Positions 8,269-18,212 of a stretch of 64,000 nt of DNA are shown here, in pieces. The stretch is from the NCBI RefSeq assembly GCF_013184495.1, contig NZ_JAAOIY010000008.1, forward strand, positions 62,001-126,000, in the 5' to 3' direction. Source of the DNA: Sporosarcina jiandibaonis. GTDB taxonomy: Bacteria; Bacillota; Bacilli; Bacillales_A; Planococcaceae. The notes beneath the pieces are model-generated. The model did not search any database. It was given only the letters and a program-made list of their open reading frames with translations, and was not told the DNA's origin. Every line of letters begins with the position of its first letter. Positions within the stretch are counted from its first letter, which is position 1. The position numbers and the translations under genes were made by a program.

Positions 8269-8334
8269 TTAAGCACATTTTTTGCAAGATTTACTTACGC
8301 TTTTCGGTGCGCCACATTTCTTGCATTTCGCCAA
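8269..8334 (-). CDS. Candidate 21-residue zinc-ribbon-like peptide
   Basis: The frame reads MAKCKKCGAPKSVSKSCKKCA from TTG 8334, with AAGGGGTGA about 8 bases upstream, and stops at TAA. Two CxxC pairs (CKKC and CKKC) with basic spacers look like a minimal zinc ribbon. A good intrinsic terminator lies 80 bases downstream on the same strand. It is too short for composition to prove coding. A GTG five codons upstream lies in another frame. Confidence 0.45.
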   Translation of the reverse strand: MAKCKKCGAPKSVSKSCKKCA

Positions 8335-8498
8335 AAGTTCACCCCTTCATCCTGGTATCTATAAATCATATTCACTCACTCCAATGATTATGAACTGAAT
8401 ACGGAGAAAGGACGATGAAACGAATTGTGTAGTATGAGAAGTATTATTCATTGATAGATAAACATTATAGAAGAAGTAAATCAACAGGTAATAATTGA

Positions 8499-9896
8499 TT
8501 AGGCAATATAATCTTCTTTTGGAACATCAATCGGTTCTTCTGAGATATAATAATTTCCTTTAGTGATCAATGCAATCAAAATCGTGAGTATAGCCGCTAA
8601 AATTGCCGCGAAAAATGCTGCAGTACTTTGTAAAAATGTCCCCATGTATCCTAATGCAGCAATTGTACCTAGACCACTTGCAACGATTAACGATACAACG
8701 CCGACCGGATTCCATTTATACAGATACTTTTGCCGCGCCTCATAATAGCGAGGACCAATTTTTAATAACTTTTTCACGATTAGGGCGTCACTTACTAAAA
8801 TCGCTGCCCAAGAAAGTAAAAAGACGCCTTGGAACGTCATCGCCGTATCCAAATGATCGACGATACCGCCGAGCATTAATGCCATTGCGGTTACGCCCGT
8901 CACGACAACCCAAAAACGTCTGCCTGGTGTAAACTTGAAGATGTTTTCAAAGAAGTTTGATAGTGATAAAGAGCCGCTATAAATGTTCGTTACGTTGATC
9001 CTTACTTGCGTCAGCATCGTAAATAGAGCGCCGCCTACACCAAGGAGCATGACGATGTATATGCCGGGATTCGATTCTCCAAGACGAACACCAAACCAGA
9101 TTCCTAAACCGCCCATGACTCCGAAACAGAAAATTTGCGGAATAAATCCAATGGCGATAGAGCCTAATTTTACATCCTCAGGTTTAAGAAATCTCGCATA
9201 ATCGGACGCTAGAAGAGCGGTTAGACCCATTATTCCATGGTGCATTCCTATGCATAGAAGTAACGCTGTCCCGCCGACTTGAACGCCTTCTGGCATGTAT
9301 GTCCAAAAACTTCCTTCGTAAACGGATGGCGTATAAATAGAAACAACAATCGCTGTAATTAAAAAGATACCGAAAATCGGTAACGACCATTTTTGTATTT
9401 TGTCTAATTGTTTTATTCCGAACCAATTTAACGGGATGACAATCGATCCAAAGAAAACGATGTAAACCCATTGTGGTATTTGAGGGAAAAATGCGTGGAC
9501 CGCTGAGACGAGTATTAAACCTTCAAAAGCACAATACATAATGAAGTTCGTTGCATAGATGAAAGAGGTAAGCGATGCACCTATATAGCCGAATCCGCCG
9601 CCTCTTGACAGTAAATTAACGTTCATGCCGGACTTCGCAGAAAAGTAGGCAATAAAAGTCCCTAATATACCGGCAACAATAATTGCATAAATGGAAGAAA
9701 TAATCGCATTAATAGCTCCGAATTGAAGCGCCATCACACTGCCCATTTGAAAATAAAAGATAGCAGTAGCTATCCCGAACGTGATATTTGTAATACTAAT
9801 CCAGCCCATAGTTCTTTTTGAACGCGGGACTCGATCTAATGAGTAATCATCTTGTGTCTCTACTGTTTCATTTTGATTAACTTGGACAGAGCCCAT
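8499..9896 (-). CDS. NCS1-family purine/cytosine permease
   Basis: 465 residues with about 12 membrane helices. It starts DYSLDRVPRSKRTMGWISITNI, typical of the cytosine permease branch (CodB/PucI-like), with GIATAIFYFQMGSVMALQFG as helix 1 and RGGGFGYIGASLTSF as the NCS1 signature after helix 2. These carriers import nucleobases or related compounds with H+ or Na+. AGGAG lies before ATG 9896. It is transcribed away from a 2-hydroxyacid dehydrogenase gene and shares its AT-rich control region (9897-10061), where I see no purine riboswitch. Substrate not determinable. Confidence 0.8.
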   Translation of the reverse strand: MGSVQVNQNETVETQDDYSLDRVPRSKRTMGWISITNITFGIATAIFYFQMGSVMALQFGAINAIISSIYAIIVAGILGTFIAYFSAKSGMNVNLLSRGGGFGYIGASLTSFIYATNFIMYCAFEGLILVSAVHAFFPQIPQWVYIVFFGSIVIPLNWFGIKQLDKIQKWSLPIFGIFLITAIVVSIYTPSVYEGSFWTYMPEGVQVGGTALLLCIGMHHGIMGLTALLASDYARFLKPEDVKLGSIAIGFIPQIFCFGVMGGLGIWFGVRLGESNPGIYIVMLLGVGGALFTMLTQVRINVTNIYSGSLSLSNFFENIFKFTPGRRFWVVVTGVTAMALMLGGIVDHLDTAMTFQGVFLLSWAAILVSDALIVKKLLKIGPRYYEARQKYLYKWNPVGVVSLIVASGLGTIAALGYMGTFLQSTAAFFAAILAAILTILIALITKGNYYISEEPIDVPKEDYIA

Positions 9897-10061
9897 ATAG
9901 ATATCATCTCCTGAATTTCATTATCGACCTCTCTCTCGTTTTTTTAATACACTACAATTCGTCTATATAATACTAACAAAATATAAAATATCTATCAAAT
10001 AGTAGATACATTTATGGTATAATTATCAGAAACTTCTAGAATTGAATCAGGAGGTAATTAG

Positions 10062-11036
10062 TTGAAACTAAAAGTCTATATTGCATATCCCATACCTGAA
10101 AGTGTCGAAAATTTCATAGCGCAACATTGCGAGATTCATAAATGGGATGGGAATGGGCGAGTTCCTACAAATATCTTAATAGAAGAAATTGCAGAAGTTG
10201 AAGGGCTATATACTTCTGGAAGCATGACCGGACCGATTAATGAGGAATTACTAAGTCATGCGTCGCAACTGAAAGTTGTCAGCAATGTTTCGGTTGGCTA
10301 CAATAATTTCAATTTGGCGGCGATGACTAAACACAATGTCATCGGAACAAACACCCCGAATGTTTTGAATGAAACTGTCGCTGACTTGGCATTCGGCCTT
10401 CTATTAGCTACCGCAAGGCGCATTCCAGAATTGGATCGTTTCGTCAAGGAAGGAAATTGGGAGCATAAAACCAATTATGTTGATTTGTACGGAAAAGACG
10501 TACACGGTACTACGCTGGGAATTATAGGAATGGGCAGAATCGGAGAAGCGATAGCCAAAAGGGCAAAGTTCGGATTTGATATGAATATAATTTACCATAA
10601 TCGCAATCGAAACGCCGATGCTGAAAAGAAATACGACGCAGAATACTGTGATTTAGATGCACTATTAAGAAAGTCGGATTATGTATTATTGATGACCCCA
10701 TTAACTAAAGATACTTTCCACTTGATTGGAGAAGAGGAATTTAAATTAATGAAAGAAACGGCAATCTTTATAAATGTATCGCGCGGACAGACAGTGGATG
10801 AACAAGCACTTATTAGGGCATTGGAAAATAAAAAGATTTTAGGCGCCGGCTTAGATGTATTCGAAAAAGAACCGGTCGCACCAGACAATCCCTTACTCAA
10901 GCTTCCAAATGTCGTTACAGTTCCGCATATCGGTTCAGCAACGGCAAAAACAGAAGAAGCGATGGCGATGCGAGCCGCCGAAAACTTAGTCGCTGTTCTG
11001 ACCGGTAAAGGGCCGATTGATCCGGTAGTTAATTAA
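10062..11036 (+). CDS. D-isomer-specific 2-hydroxyacid dehydrogenase (glyoxylate/hydroxypyruvate reductase type)
   Basis: 324 residues. NAD(P)-binding GMGRIG at residues 156-161 and the catalytic triad R241 (NVSRGQTVDE), E270 (DVFEKEP) and H289 (VPHIGSAT) are all present, so it should be active. Family members reduce 2-oxoacids such as glyoxylate, hydroxypyruvate or 2-ketogluconate with NAD(P)H in the cytosol. TTG start at 10062 with AGGAGG 8 bases upstream. Divergent from the NCS1 permease. Confidence 0.85.
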   Translation: MKLKVYIAYPIPESVENFIAQHCEIHKWDGNGRVPTNILIEEIAEVEGLYTSGSMTGPINEELLSHASQLKVVSNVSVGYNNFNLAAMTKHNVIGTNTPNVLNETVADLAFGLLLATARRIPELDRFVKEGNWEHKTNYVDLYGKDVHGTTLGIIGMGRIGEAIAKRAKFGFDMNIIYHNRNRNADAEKKYDAEYCDLDALLRKSDYVLLMTPLTKDTFHLIGEEEFKLMKETAIFINVSRGQTVDEQALIRALENKKILGAGLDVFEKEPVAPDNPLLKLPNVVTVPHIGSATAKTEEAMAMRAAENLVAVLTGKGPIDPVVN

Positions 11037-11058
11037 AGGCATAAACTAAACAAATTAC

Positions 11059-11100
11059 AAACACTGATTAGTTTGCTTTAGGCAATCGAATCAGTGTTTT
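11059..11100 (+). terminator. Terminator of the dehydrogenase gene
   Basis: AAACACTGATT pairs with AATCAGTGTTT around an inner stem, followed by TTCTCTTTT. Confidence 0.75.
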
Positions 11101-11124
11101 CTCTTTTATATAAAGCAAGCTTCG

Positions 11125-11153
11125 GAATTATAAAAATCCCCTTTGCATACTAT
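11125..11153 (+). promoter_or_regulatory. Candidate SigE promoter of prkA
   Basis: GAATTAT (-35 region) and CATACTAT (-10 region, 7 of 8 against CATACAHT) are 14 bases apart, ending about 33 bases before the prkA ATG. prkA of B. subtilis is SigE-dependent, which makes the match credible. Confidence 0.45.
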
Positions 11154-11186
11154 GTATAAACCATACCCTAAATGGAGGGGGATATA

Positions 11187-13082
11187 ATGGGTATATTAGA
11201 TAAAGTAAAGAATTTCAGAGAAGAAGAAGACAGACTTCAATGGGAGGGCACATTCGAAGAGTATTTAAACTTGTTGAAGGAAAGAAAAGAAGTCGCCCAA
11301 ACCGCACATTCACGTGTCTATAATATGATAAAAAGCGCTGGGGTGACTGAAACTGATGGCGGTAAATCATACAACTTTTTCGGGGAAGAAATTTTCGGAT
11401 TGGAAGAATCTATTCAACGACTTGTAGAAGAATACTTTCATCCAGCTGCCAAAAGACTTGATGTCCGAAAACGAATTCTATTATTAATGGGACCTGTCAG
11501 CGGTGGTAAATCGACAATTGTCACGATGCTAAAACGTGGACTTGAACAATATTCTAAAACAGATGAGGGCGCAGTATATGCGATTAAGGGTTGCCCGATG
11601 CACGAAGATCCGCTTCATTTAATCCCGATGCATTTACGTGACGACTTTTACGAAGAGTATGGGATTCGAATTGAGGGGAATTTGTCGCCATTAAACGCCA
11701 TGAGGCTTGAACAAGAGTACGATGGACAAATTGAAAATGTACTTGTGAAACGAATCTTTTTCGCGGAAGATAAACGAGTCGGCATCGGAACGTATACGCC
11801 TTCTGATCCTAAATCCCAAGATATCGCGGACTTGACGGGCAGCATCGACTTTTCGACTATTGCAGAGTTTGGTTCAGAATCGGATCCGCGCGCTTACCGT
11901 TTTGACGGCGAATTGAACAAAGCCAACCGAGGCATCATGGAGTTTCAAGAAATGCTGAAGTTGGATGAAAAATTTCTATGGCTTTTATTATCATTGACGC
12001 AAGAAGGAAATTTCAAGGCTGGAAGATTCGCTTTGATCAGTGCTGATGAGTTAATTGTAGCGCATACGAATGAAACGGAATACCGCTCTTTTATTTCAAA
12101 TAAGAAAAATGAGGCGCTCCATTCAAGAATTATCGTGATGCCAATCCCGTATAATCTGAAAGTGCATCAAGAAGAACGGATCTATGAAAAAATGATTAAA
12201 GATAGCGAAATGGATCATATTCATATCGCGCCGCATGCATTACGAGTTGCCGCTATTTTTTCGATATTGACAAGATTAAAAGATTCGAAAAAGCAGGGCG
12301 TCGATCTAGTTAAGAAAATGCGCCTTTACGATGGGGAAAACGTAGAAGGATTTAACCGCGTGAATGTGGAAGATTTGAAGAAAGAGTTTCCGGATGAAGG
12401 CATGAATGGGATAGATCCGCGCTATGTCATTAATCGGATTTCATCGGCGATCATTCAAAAGGAAGTCCCGGCGATCAACGCGCTTGATGTCTTGCGTTCT
12501 TTAAAAGACGGCCTCGATCAACATGCATCCATTTCAAATGAAGACCGTGAAAGGTATTTGAACTTCATCGGAATTGCGAGACGCGAGTACGACGATATCG
12601 CGAAGAAAGAAGTTCAAAAAGCTTTCGTTTATTCGTATGAGGAGTCGGCTAAAACGTTAGTTGACAATTATCTGGACAATGTAGAAGCCTACTGCAATAA
12701 AAATAAGATGAGGGACTTGCTCACTGGGGAAGAAATGAATCCGGACGAAAAACTCATGCGTTCAATCGAAGAACAAATTGGCGTATCGGAAAATGCGAAA
12801 AAAGCTTTCAGGGAAGAGATTCTGATTCGAATTTCCGCCTATGCAAGAAAAGGGACTCGTTTCGACTACAATTCCCACGCCCGTTTGCGAGAAGCGGTTG
12901 AAAAGAAATTATTCTCGGATTTAAAAGATATTGTAAAAATTACAACGTCCTCCCAAACGCCAGATGAATCGCAACTAAAAAAGATAAACGAAGTCGTTGC
13001 GAGCTTGATAAATGAGTATGGGTACAATTCAATTTCGGCCAATGAATTATTGCGCTATGTTGGAAGTTTATTAAATCGCTAA
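11187..13082 (+). CDS. prkA: PrkA serine protein kinase / AAA+ protein
   Basis: 631 residues from ATG 11187 (GGAGGGG upstream), the same length as B. subtilis PrkA; a longer frame from 11172 has no ribosome binding site. An AAA+ domain carries Walker A GPVSGGKST at residues 102-110. The C-terminal third holds the PrkA kinase-like region (PrkC/cAMP-kinase-like fold). PrkA is a sporulation-linked cytosolic protein that also has reported ATP-dependent protease activity. The next two genes are yhbH and spoVR, the conserved partners (E. coli YeaG-YeaH-YcgB), but an intrinsic terminator separates prkA from them. Confidence 0.95.
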   Translation: MGILDKVKNFREEEDRLQWEGTFEEYLNLLKERKEVAQTAHSRVYNMIKSAGVTETDGGKSYNFFGEEIFGLEESIQRLVEEYFHPAAKRLDVRKRILLLMGPVSGGKSTIVTMLKRGLEQYSKTDEGAVYAIKGCPMHEDPLHLIPMHLRDDFYEEYGIRIEGNLSPLNAMRLEQEYDGQIENVLVKRIFFAEDKRVGIGTYTPSDPKSQDIADLTGSIDFSTIAEFGSESDPRAYRFDGELNKANRGIMEFQEMLKLDEKFLWLLLSLTQEGNFKAGRFALISADELIVAHTNETEYRSFISNKKNEALHSRIIVMPIPYNLKVHQEERIYEKMIKDSEMDHIHIAPHALRVAAIFSILTRLKDSKKQGVDLVKKMRLYDGENVEGFNRVNVEDLKKEFPDEGMNGIDPRYVINRISSAIIQKEVPAINALDVLRSLKDGLDQHASISNEDRERYLNFIGIARREYDDIAKKEVQKAFVYSYEESAKTLVDNYLDNVEAYCNKNKMRDLLTGEEMNPDEKLMRSIEEQIGVSENAKKAFREEILIRISAYARKGTRFDYNSHARLREAVEKKLFSDLKDIVKITTSSQTPDESQLKKINEVVASLINEYGYNSISANELLRYVGSLLNR

Positions 13083-13099
13083 GTTCCTCTTTTGGAAAA

Positions 13100-13132
13100 C
13101 AAGACTATCTTTTTCAAGTAGTCTTGTTTTTT
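13100..13132 (+). terminator. Terminator of prkA
   Basis: CAAGACTA..TAGTCTTG followed by TTTTTTC. Confidence 0.85.
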
Positions 13133-13217
13133 CATATAGGAAATTACTTGTTTGTACTTGCATATGATGAAGAAAGTATCCGTTATAAACTCTTAAAGGA
13201 TAGTAGGTGAGGATAAA

Positions 13218-14384
13218 ATGAACAAGAAAGAAAACGATCTTTTTATTGTCTCACAGGAAAATTGGTCTCTTCATCGGAAAGGTTATCAAGATCAGGATCG
13301 CCATATGGAGAAAGTGAAAGAAGCGATTAAAAATAACTTGCCGGATTTGATCAGCGAGGAAAGCATCATATTATCGAATGGGCAAGAAATCATCAAAATT
13401 CCAATTCGTTCATTAGATGAGTATAAAATTCGTTACGATAATGATAAGTCAAAGCATGTGGGCCAGGGCGATGGCGACAGTCAAATAGGCGACGTTGTTG
13501 CAAGCAGCGGCGAAAAACCAGCCAGCGGTTCGGGGCAAGGGAAAGAAGCGGGCGATCAACCAGGTCAAGATTATTATGAAACTGAAATATCCATGACAGA
13601 AGTCGAGGAAGTCCTGTTCAAAGAACTAGAACTTCCTGATTTGGAGGAGAAAGAGCAAACTGAGATCGTTTCCGAGGATATTGAATTTAATGATATTCGA
13701 AAAAAAGGACTTATCGGTAATATCGATAAAAAACGAACGATATTAACGGCAATCAAACGTAATGCAATTAATGGAAAAGCAGAAATCTCGCCAATCCATT
13801 CTGACGATTTGCGTTTCAAAACCTGGAATGTGGTGGAAAATCCGGAATCTCAAGCCGTGGTACTTGCGATGATGGATACGAGTGGATCAATGGGGACCTT
13901 TCAAAAATATATTGCCAGGAGCTTCTTCTTTTGGATGACTCGCTTCCTGCGCACTAAATACGAAACCGTGGAAATTGAATTTATTGCCCATCATACGGAA
14001 GCGAAAGTCGTGTCTGAGGAAGACTTCTTTTCAAAAGGTGAAAGTGGGGGCACAAGATGTTCATCCGCTTATTTAACTGCTTTGAAACTTATTGAAGAAA
14101 AGTACAATCCAGCCAGGTATAATATTTATCCGTTTCATTTTTCAGATGGTGAAAATATGTCGTCCGACAATAATTTATGCATCGATCTCGTTGGAAAATT
14201 AATGGAGGTATCGAATATGTTCGGCTACGGGGAAGTCAATGCCTATAGTCGCTATTCAACCTTGATGAATACGTATAAAAAAATTGAAAACCCAAAATTT
14301 CGGCATTACATCTTAAAGGAAAATCGCGACGTCTATCATGCACTAAAAAGCTTTTTCCAAAATAAATCGGAAGGATTCGATTAA
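13218..14384 (+). CDS. yhbH: Sporulation protein YhbH (DUF444)
   Basis: 388 residues. After a basic N-terminus and a Gly/Ser/Gln-rich linker (about residues 82-118) comes a von Willebrand A-like domain with the MIDAS motif DTSGSMG at 220-226. [20 protein letters not shown] and SDGENM in the C-terminal part fit DUF444. YhbH is mother-cell expressed in B. subtilis and travels with PrkA and SpoVR; its molecular role is not established. Its stop overlaps the spoVR start by one base, so the two are translationally coupled. Confidence 0.93.
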   Translation: MNKKENDLFIVSQENWSLHRKGYQDQDRHMEKVKEAIKNNLPDLISEESIILSNGQEIIKIPIRSLDEYKIRYDNDKSKHVGQGDGDSQIGDVVASSGEKPASGSGQGKEAGDQPGQDYYETEISMTEVEEVLFKELELPDLEEKEQTEIVSEDIEFNDIRKKGLIGNIDKKRTILTAIKRNAINGKAEISPIHSDDLRFKTWNVVENPESQAVVLAMMDTSGSMGTFQKYIARSFFFWMTRFLRTKYETVEIEFIAHHTEAKVVSEEDFFSKGESGGTRCSSAYLTALKLIEEKYNPARYNIYPFHFSDGENMSSDNNLCIDLVGKLMEVSNMFGYGEVNAYSRYSTLMNTYKKIENPKFRHYILKENRDVYHALKSFFQNKSEGFD

Positions 14385-15790
14385 TGGAGTTAAAATCGCT
14401 GCATTACGCAATCGATGAAATTACAGAGATTGCCTCCGGTTTCGGTCTTGATTTTTATCCGATGCGCTATGAAATTTGCCCTGCTCATATTATTTATACA
14501 TTTGGCGCATACGGCATGCCGACACGATTTACTCACTGGAGTTTCGGGAAACAGTTTCATAAAATGAAATTGCATTATGATCTCGGATTAAGTCAAATCT
14601 ACGAACTCGTCATTAATTCGAATCCGTGTTATGCATTTTTATTGGACACGAATAGCTTGATTCAAAATAAGCTTATCATTGCCCATGTTCTTGCGCACTG
14701 CGATTTTTTTAAAAACAATGTACGCTTCTCGAATACAAGGTCTGACATGGTGGAAAGCATGACGGCTACGGCTGAACGAATCGCGCGGTATGAAGTGATT
14801 CATGGGAAAGATGAAGTAGAGCGTTTTCTAGATGCGGTATTAGCGATTCAAGAACATATTGATCCATCGATTATTAAGAGGGATAGAGCCGCTGAAGAAC
14901 TGAAAGATGAAGCCGATAAGAAAAAGGTTAGTCGAAAAGGTCCATACGATGATTTGTGGGGATTAGATGAACAAGAAGACGAAGCGATTGAACCGAGTCA
15001 AAGCAGAAAGAAAAACCCGCCCAAACCTGAGAAAGATATTTTGTTATTCATCGAGCAACATAGTCGCGAACTGGAAGATTGGCAACGCGATATTTTAACG
15101 ATGATGCGGGAAGAGATGCTATATTTTTGGCCTCAACTTGAAACGAAGATCATGAATGAAGGGTGGGCTTCGTTTTGGCACCAACGTATCTTACGGGAGA
15201 TGGAGCTGACGTCGGACGAATCGATCGAATTTGCAAAGTTGAATGCAGATGTCGTTCAACCGTCAAAAACGAGTATCAATCCGTATTATTTGGGCTTAAA
15301 AATATTTGAAGACATCGAGAAACGATACAACCAACCATCCGATGAAATGATGAAATACGGGGCTAAGCCGAATAGCGGCCGGGAAAAAATATTTGAGGTG
15401 AGGGAAGTTGAATCGGATATTTCCTTTATCCGCAATTACCTAACAAAGGAACTTGTCCAACAAGAAGATCTTTATTTGTTTGAAAAAAAGGGGAAAGAAT
15501 ATCAAATTACAAGCAAGGAATATGAAGGTGTGAGAGACCAGCTCATCAATATGCGGGTGAATGGAGGGTTCCCATACATCGTCGTGAAAGACGGGGATTA
15601 CTTGCGAAATGGAGAACTCTATTTGGAACATCGCTATGAGAAAACCGAACTCGATATCAACTATTTGGAAAATGTCCTTCCGTATATTTACCAATTATGG
15701 GGACGCATCGTTCACATCGAAACCACTGTCAATAGAAGGAAGGTAATCTTTTCATATGGCGGAAAAAAGGTCCACCGCGCTTATATTTAA
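14384..15790 (+). CDS. spoVR: Stage V sporulation protein R
   Basis: 468 residues, matching the B. subtilis length. It shows SpoVR family features: [20 protein letters not shown] near the N-terminus, a long charged helical middle and [16 protein letters not shown] at about 264-279. SpoVR is needed for normal spore cortex formation in B. subtilis. Here it follows yhbH directly (in B. subtilis the genes are apart), so the triad is more compact. Confidence 0.95.
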   Translation: MELKSLHYAIDEITEIASGFGLDFYPMRYEICPAHIIYTFGAYGMPTRFTHWSFGKQFHKMKLHYDLGLSQIYELVINSNPCYAFLLDTNSLIQNKLIIAHVLAHCDFFKNNVRFSNTRSDMVESMTATAERIARYEVIHGKDEVERFLDAVLAIQEHIDPSIIKRDRAAEELKDEADKKKVSRKGPYDDLWGLDEQEDEAIEPSQSRKKNPPKPEKDILLFIEQHSRELEDWQRDILTMMREEMLYFWPQLETKIMNEGWASFWHQRILREMELTSDESIEFAKLNADVVQPSKTSINPYYLGLKIFEDIEKRYNQPSDEMMKYGAKPNSGREKIFEVREVESDISFIRNYLTKELVQQEDLYLFEKKGKEYQITSKEYEGVRDQLINMRVNGGFPYIVVKDGDYLRNGELYLEHRYEKTELDINYLENVLPYIYQLWGRIVHIETTVNRRKVIFSYGGKKVHRAYI

Positions 15791-15796
15791 ATACGA

Positions 15797-15850
15797 AATG
15801 CCCATTTGCGAAACGAATTTCCGGCGTTTCACAAATGGGCATTATTTTTT
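15797..15850. terminator. Bidirectional terminator
   Basis: AATGCCCATTTG..CAAATGGGCATT with an inner GAAACG/CGTTTC stem, followed by ATTTTTT. It ends spoVR (+) and the response-regulator operon (-). Confidence 0.85.
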
Positions 15851-16486
15851 AATTGACTACGTAGGTGACTAATCCTTTCACATTGGCATATAAGGCGGCA
15901 TGAGTCCGATCTGCGAGGTTAAGTTTTGCGAGCACTTGACTGACGTGTTTTTTTACGGTGTATTCCGTAATATACAATTTCTGCGAGATTTCTTTATTGG
16001 AATGGCCCATCCCCAATTCTAGCAATACTTCTTTTTCTTTTGGCGTCAACTGTTCGAATTGACCATCAACCTTGATAGGATCCCTTGCTTCGATTAATAA
16101 ATCCATTACGCCCGGATCGTAATATTTACGTCCTCTAGCAATTACCCTTAATGCATGAATGAGTTCCTCAGGCAGAGCTTCTTTTAACACATAGCCATCG
16201 ACCCCTATTTCTTTCGCACGTTTAAAATCAGCTTCGTCAGTAGAAGAAGTTAAGACGATGAATTTACAACCCAGTTTCAGTGGAAGTGCTTCCGCAATTA
16301 AATCCAAACCGGATTCACTACCCAAACGAAGGTCCACCAACGCCAAATTAGCTTTCTTAGTTTAAAAAGTCCAATTGCTTCTTTATGATTCCTTGCTTCA
16401 CCGACTACATCCATGCCTTCTAAAGTAAGTATTGTATTTAGACCTTTTCGAACCAACGGATGATCGTCCACGATGACAACTTTCAT
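15849..16486 (-). pseudogene. NarL/LiaR-type response regulator, frameshifted
   Basis: Two overlapping frames together make one response regulator of about 212 residues. Frame 1 (16486 down to about 16355) gives the receiver start VVIVDDHPLVRKGL; frame 2 (to 15849) continues ANLALVDLRLG with the phospho-acceptor Asp (about D52), then a LuxR-type helix-turn-helix (LTPKEKEVLLELGMG, ISQKLYITEYTVKKHVSQ). The switch falls near 16352-16356, where adding one A to AGAAAG on the coding strand restores the frame. No canonical slippery heptamer fits there. It starts one base after the kinase stop. Either a real knock-out or a homopolymer sequencing error. Confidence 0.85.
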
Positions 16487-16487
16487 A

Positions 16488-18212
16488 TTAGCCGATTACC
16501 TCCTGCATTATTTTCGTTGTATATGGAATGTCTACAATTACTTCTGTACCCCCCTGGTGCCTTTCAGTGATTGAGAATTTACCGTTAAAAGAACGAACAA
16601 TATTTTGCATATTGTATAAGCCGATACCTTTTACTTTTTTGTCTTTAATTTTAAGCGAATCAATACCAACTCCGTCGTCTTGGATAACTAATACGGTTTT
16701 GTCTGCAGAGAAATCTAATTGAACGTGAATGATATGACACTCCCCGTGGCGCACCGCATTCCCGCAAGCTTCACTAATGATTCGATAAAGCCCTTGTTTT
16801 AATTCGGCAGGAATCCCTATCTCACTTCCCGAAATTTGATAATCGATATGAATATCATTGAGCTGGGCAAAGTCATCTAAATAAGTTCTTAAGCGAGCAA
16901 GAAATGGTTTTTCTCCTTTTTTAATTGAACTCAAACGAAATATTGCCGATCTAAGTTCTTTGATGGTTAAATTGGCTGATTGTGAAAGAAATTGATATTC
17001 CTCATTTAATTGCTCTTTTGAAAGTTGTTGACTTTTAGCCTGCAAACCGTGAAGGGAGTAAACAATGCCGAACAATCGCTGTGACACGCTATCGTGAATT
17101 TCATTTGCAATCCTGTTTTGTTCTTCGATAATCACGGTTTGCTCGATGATTTGATCCAAATAAATTCTTTCAAGCATGATTTCACCAAGTTCGGTTAAAA
17201 ACTCAAATGTGTTTTTAAGCAGGTATGGGAGATTATCTATACTCGAACTTGAAATTTGAACACCCAGAACCCCAATTTTCCTAGAGGTTCTGATTAAGCC
17301 CATCAAATAGAATTTATTATTCAAGGTTTGAATAAATGGCTCCCGTTTACCTCTGATGGCAATCCATTGTTGTTTAAGACTATCCTCAAGGTGAGTAATA
17401 TGACTGGATGTGGAAAGATAGCTGGTGGCGTGATTTTTATCAGTTAACCAAACGAACGTGGCATCACTTTGCGTAAATTTCAGCAAAGATGTCGTAATTT
17501 CATCAACCAGTTTTTGAGGACTGCTTTTGGAAGAAAAATTATCCATTAAATGATAAAGGGACATGATGTGGTCGAGTGTTTCCTCGTATTTTCCATTCAT
17601 TTCAATCAGTTCCTTATTTACAATCAACAGTTCCTCATGCTGTTCTTTCAAGACGGCTGCTTTCGAACTTAATTCTTTCGTCAGACCGGAAAACAAACTC
17701 GCAAGTAATGTTATTAATAAACAAACAAGGTAGAAATACGAATTATCTTGCAAGATTGCAACCATGCTGTCAATCGGAAATAACAAGTAAGCAATTAAAG
17801 TGGCGCTTCCGAGATAAAAAGTTAATGCAGCCCAACAAAATAATGGCGTAAGAAAACTTGCCGCAACAATCACAGGATTTAGCGCATACCAGATAAAAGG
17901 ACTGGAAATACCCCCAGTTGGAATCAACAATAATGTCAACCCGATTGTTTCAGTTAATACTATAAGTCTTAGAACCTTATCATTTCTAGCATGCTTCTTT
18001 TGTAAATCAGTTAAAATACCGGCAGCTACAACAAGCGCAGCAACGACAAGAGCTTTGAAAATAAATGGAGACTGTGGTCCTAGTAAAAAAAAGAATGATG
18101 TTAATACAAGTGAACTGAATCTAAACAAGAGCACTAAACGACCCTTGCTAGACGGGTTACTACTAATGAATTGGTAAAGCTGATTAACCTTTTGCATAAG
18201 CTTCATCACCAT
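16488..18212 (-). CDS. Membrane sensor histidine kinase (HisKA_3 type)
   Basis: 574 residues. Residues about 25-175 hold six membrane helices, 180-215 a coiled coil and 225-350 a GAF-like domain. The HisKA_3 helix is RIANEIHDSVSQRLFG with phospho-His H373, and the C-terminus is HATPase_c (EACGNAVRHG, IQDDGVGID, GIGLYNMQ). This is the NarX/LiaS/DegS class that partners NarL-type regulators, and the frameshifted regulator follows directly. The first ATG overlaps the upstream DUF5305-type gene by 29 bases. Being in an operon with exported-protein genes suggests it senses or controls that surface system. Confidence 0.88.
   Translation of the reverse strand: MVMKLMQKVNQLYQFISSNPSSKGRLVLLFRFSSLVLTSFFFLLGPQSPFIFKALVVAALVVAAGILTDLQKKHARNDKVLRLIVLTETIGLTLLLIPTGGISSPFIWYALNPVIVAASFLTPLFCWAALTFYLGSATLIAYLLFPIDSMVAILQDNSYFYLVCLLITLLASLFSGLTKELSSKAAVLKEQHEELLIVNKELIEMNGKYEETLDHIMSLYHLMDNFSSKSSPQKLVDEITTSLLKFTQSDATFVWLTDKNHATSYLSTSSHITHLEDSLKQQWIAIRGKREPFIQTLNNKFYLMGLIRTSRKIGVLGVQISSSSIDNLPYLLKNTFEFLTELGEIMLERIYLDQIIEQTVIIEEQNRIANEIHDSVSQRLFGIVYSLHGLQAKSQQLSKEQLNEEYQFLSQSANLTIKELRSAIFRLSSIKKGEKPFLARLRTYLDDFAQLNDIHIDYQISGSEIGIPAELKQGLYRIISEACGNAVRHGECHIIHVQLDFSADKTVLVIQDDGVGIDSLKIKDKKVKGIGLYNMQNIVRSFNGKFSITERHQGGTEVIVDIPYTTKIMQEVIG

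Noticed and set aside
9897..10061. Purine riboswitch upstream of the NCS1 permease
   Set aside because: Neither strand shows the conserved TATA..CCG loop pair or three-way junction of purine aptamers.
16340..16370. Programmed -1 frameshift in the response regulator
   Set aside because: The shift direction fits, but no X-XXY-YYZ slippery heptamer is in phase at the junction and regulators of this family are not known to use frameshifting. A one-base loss is simpler.
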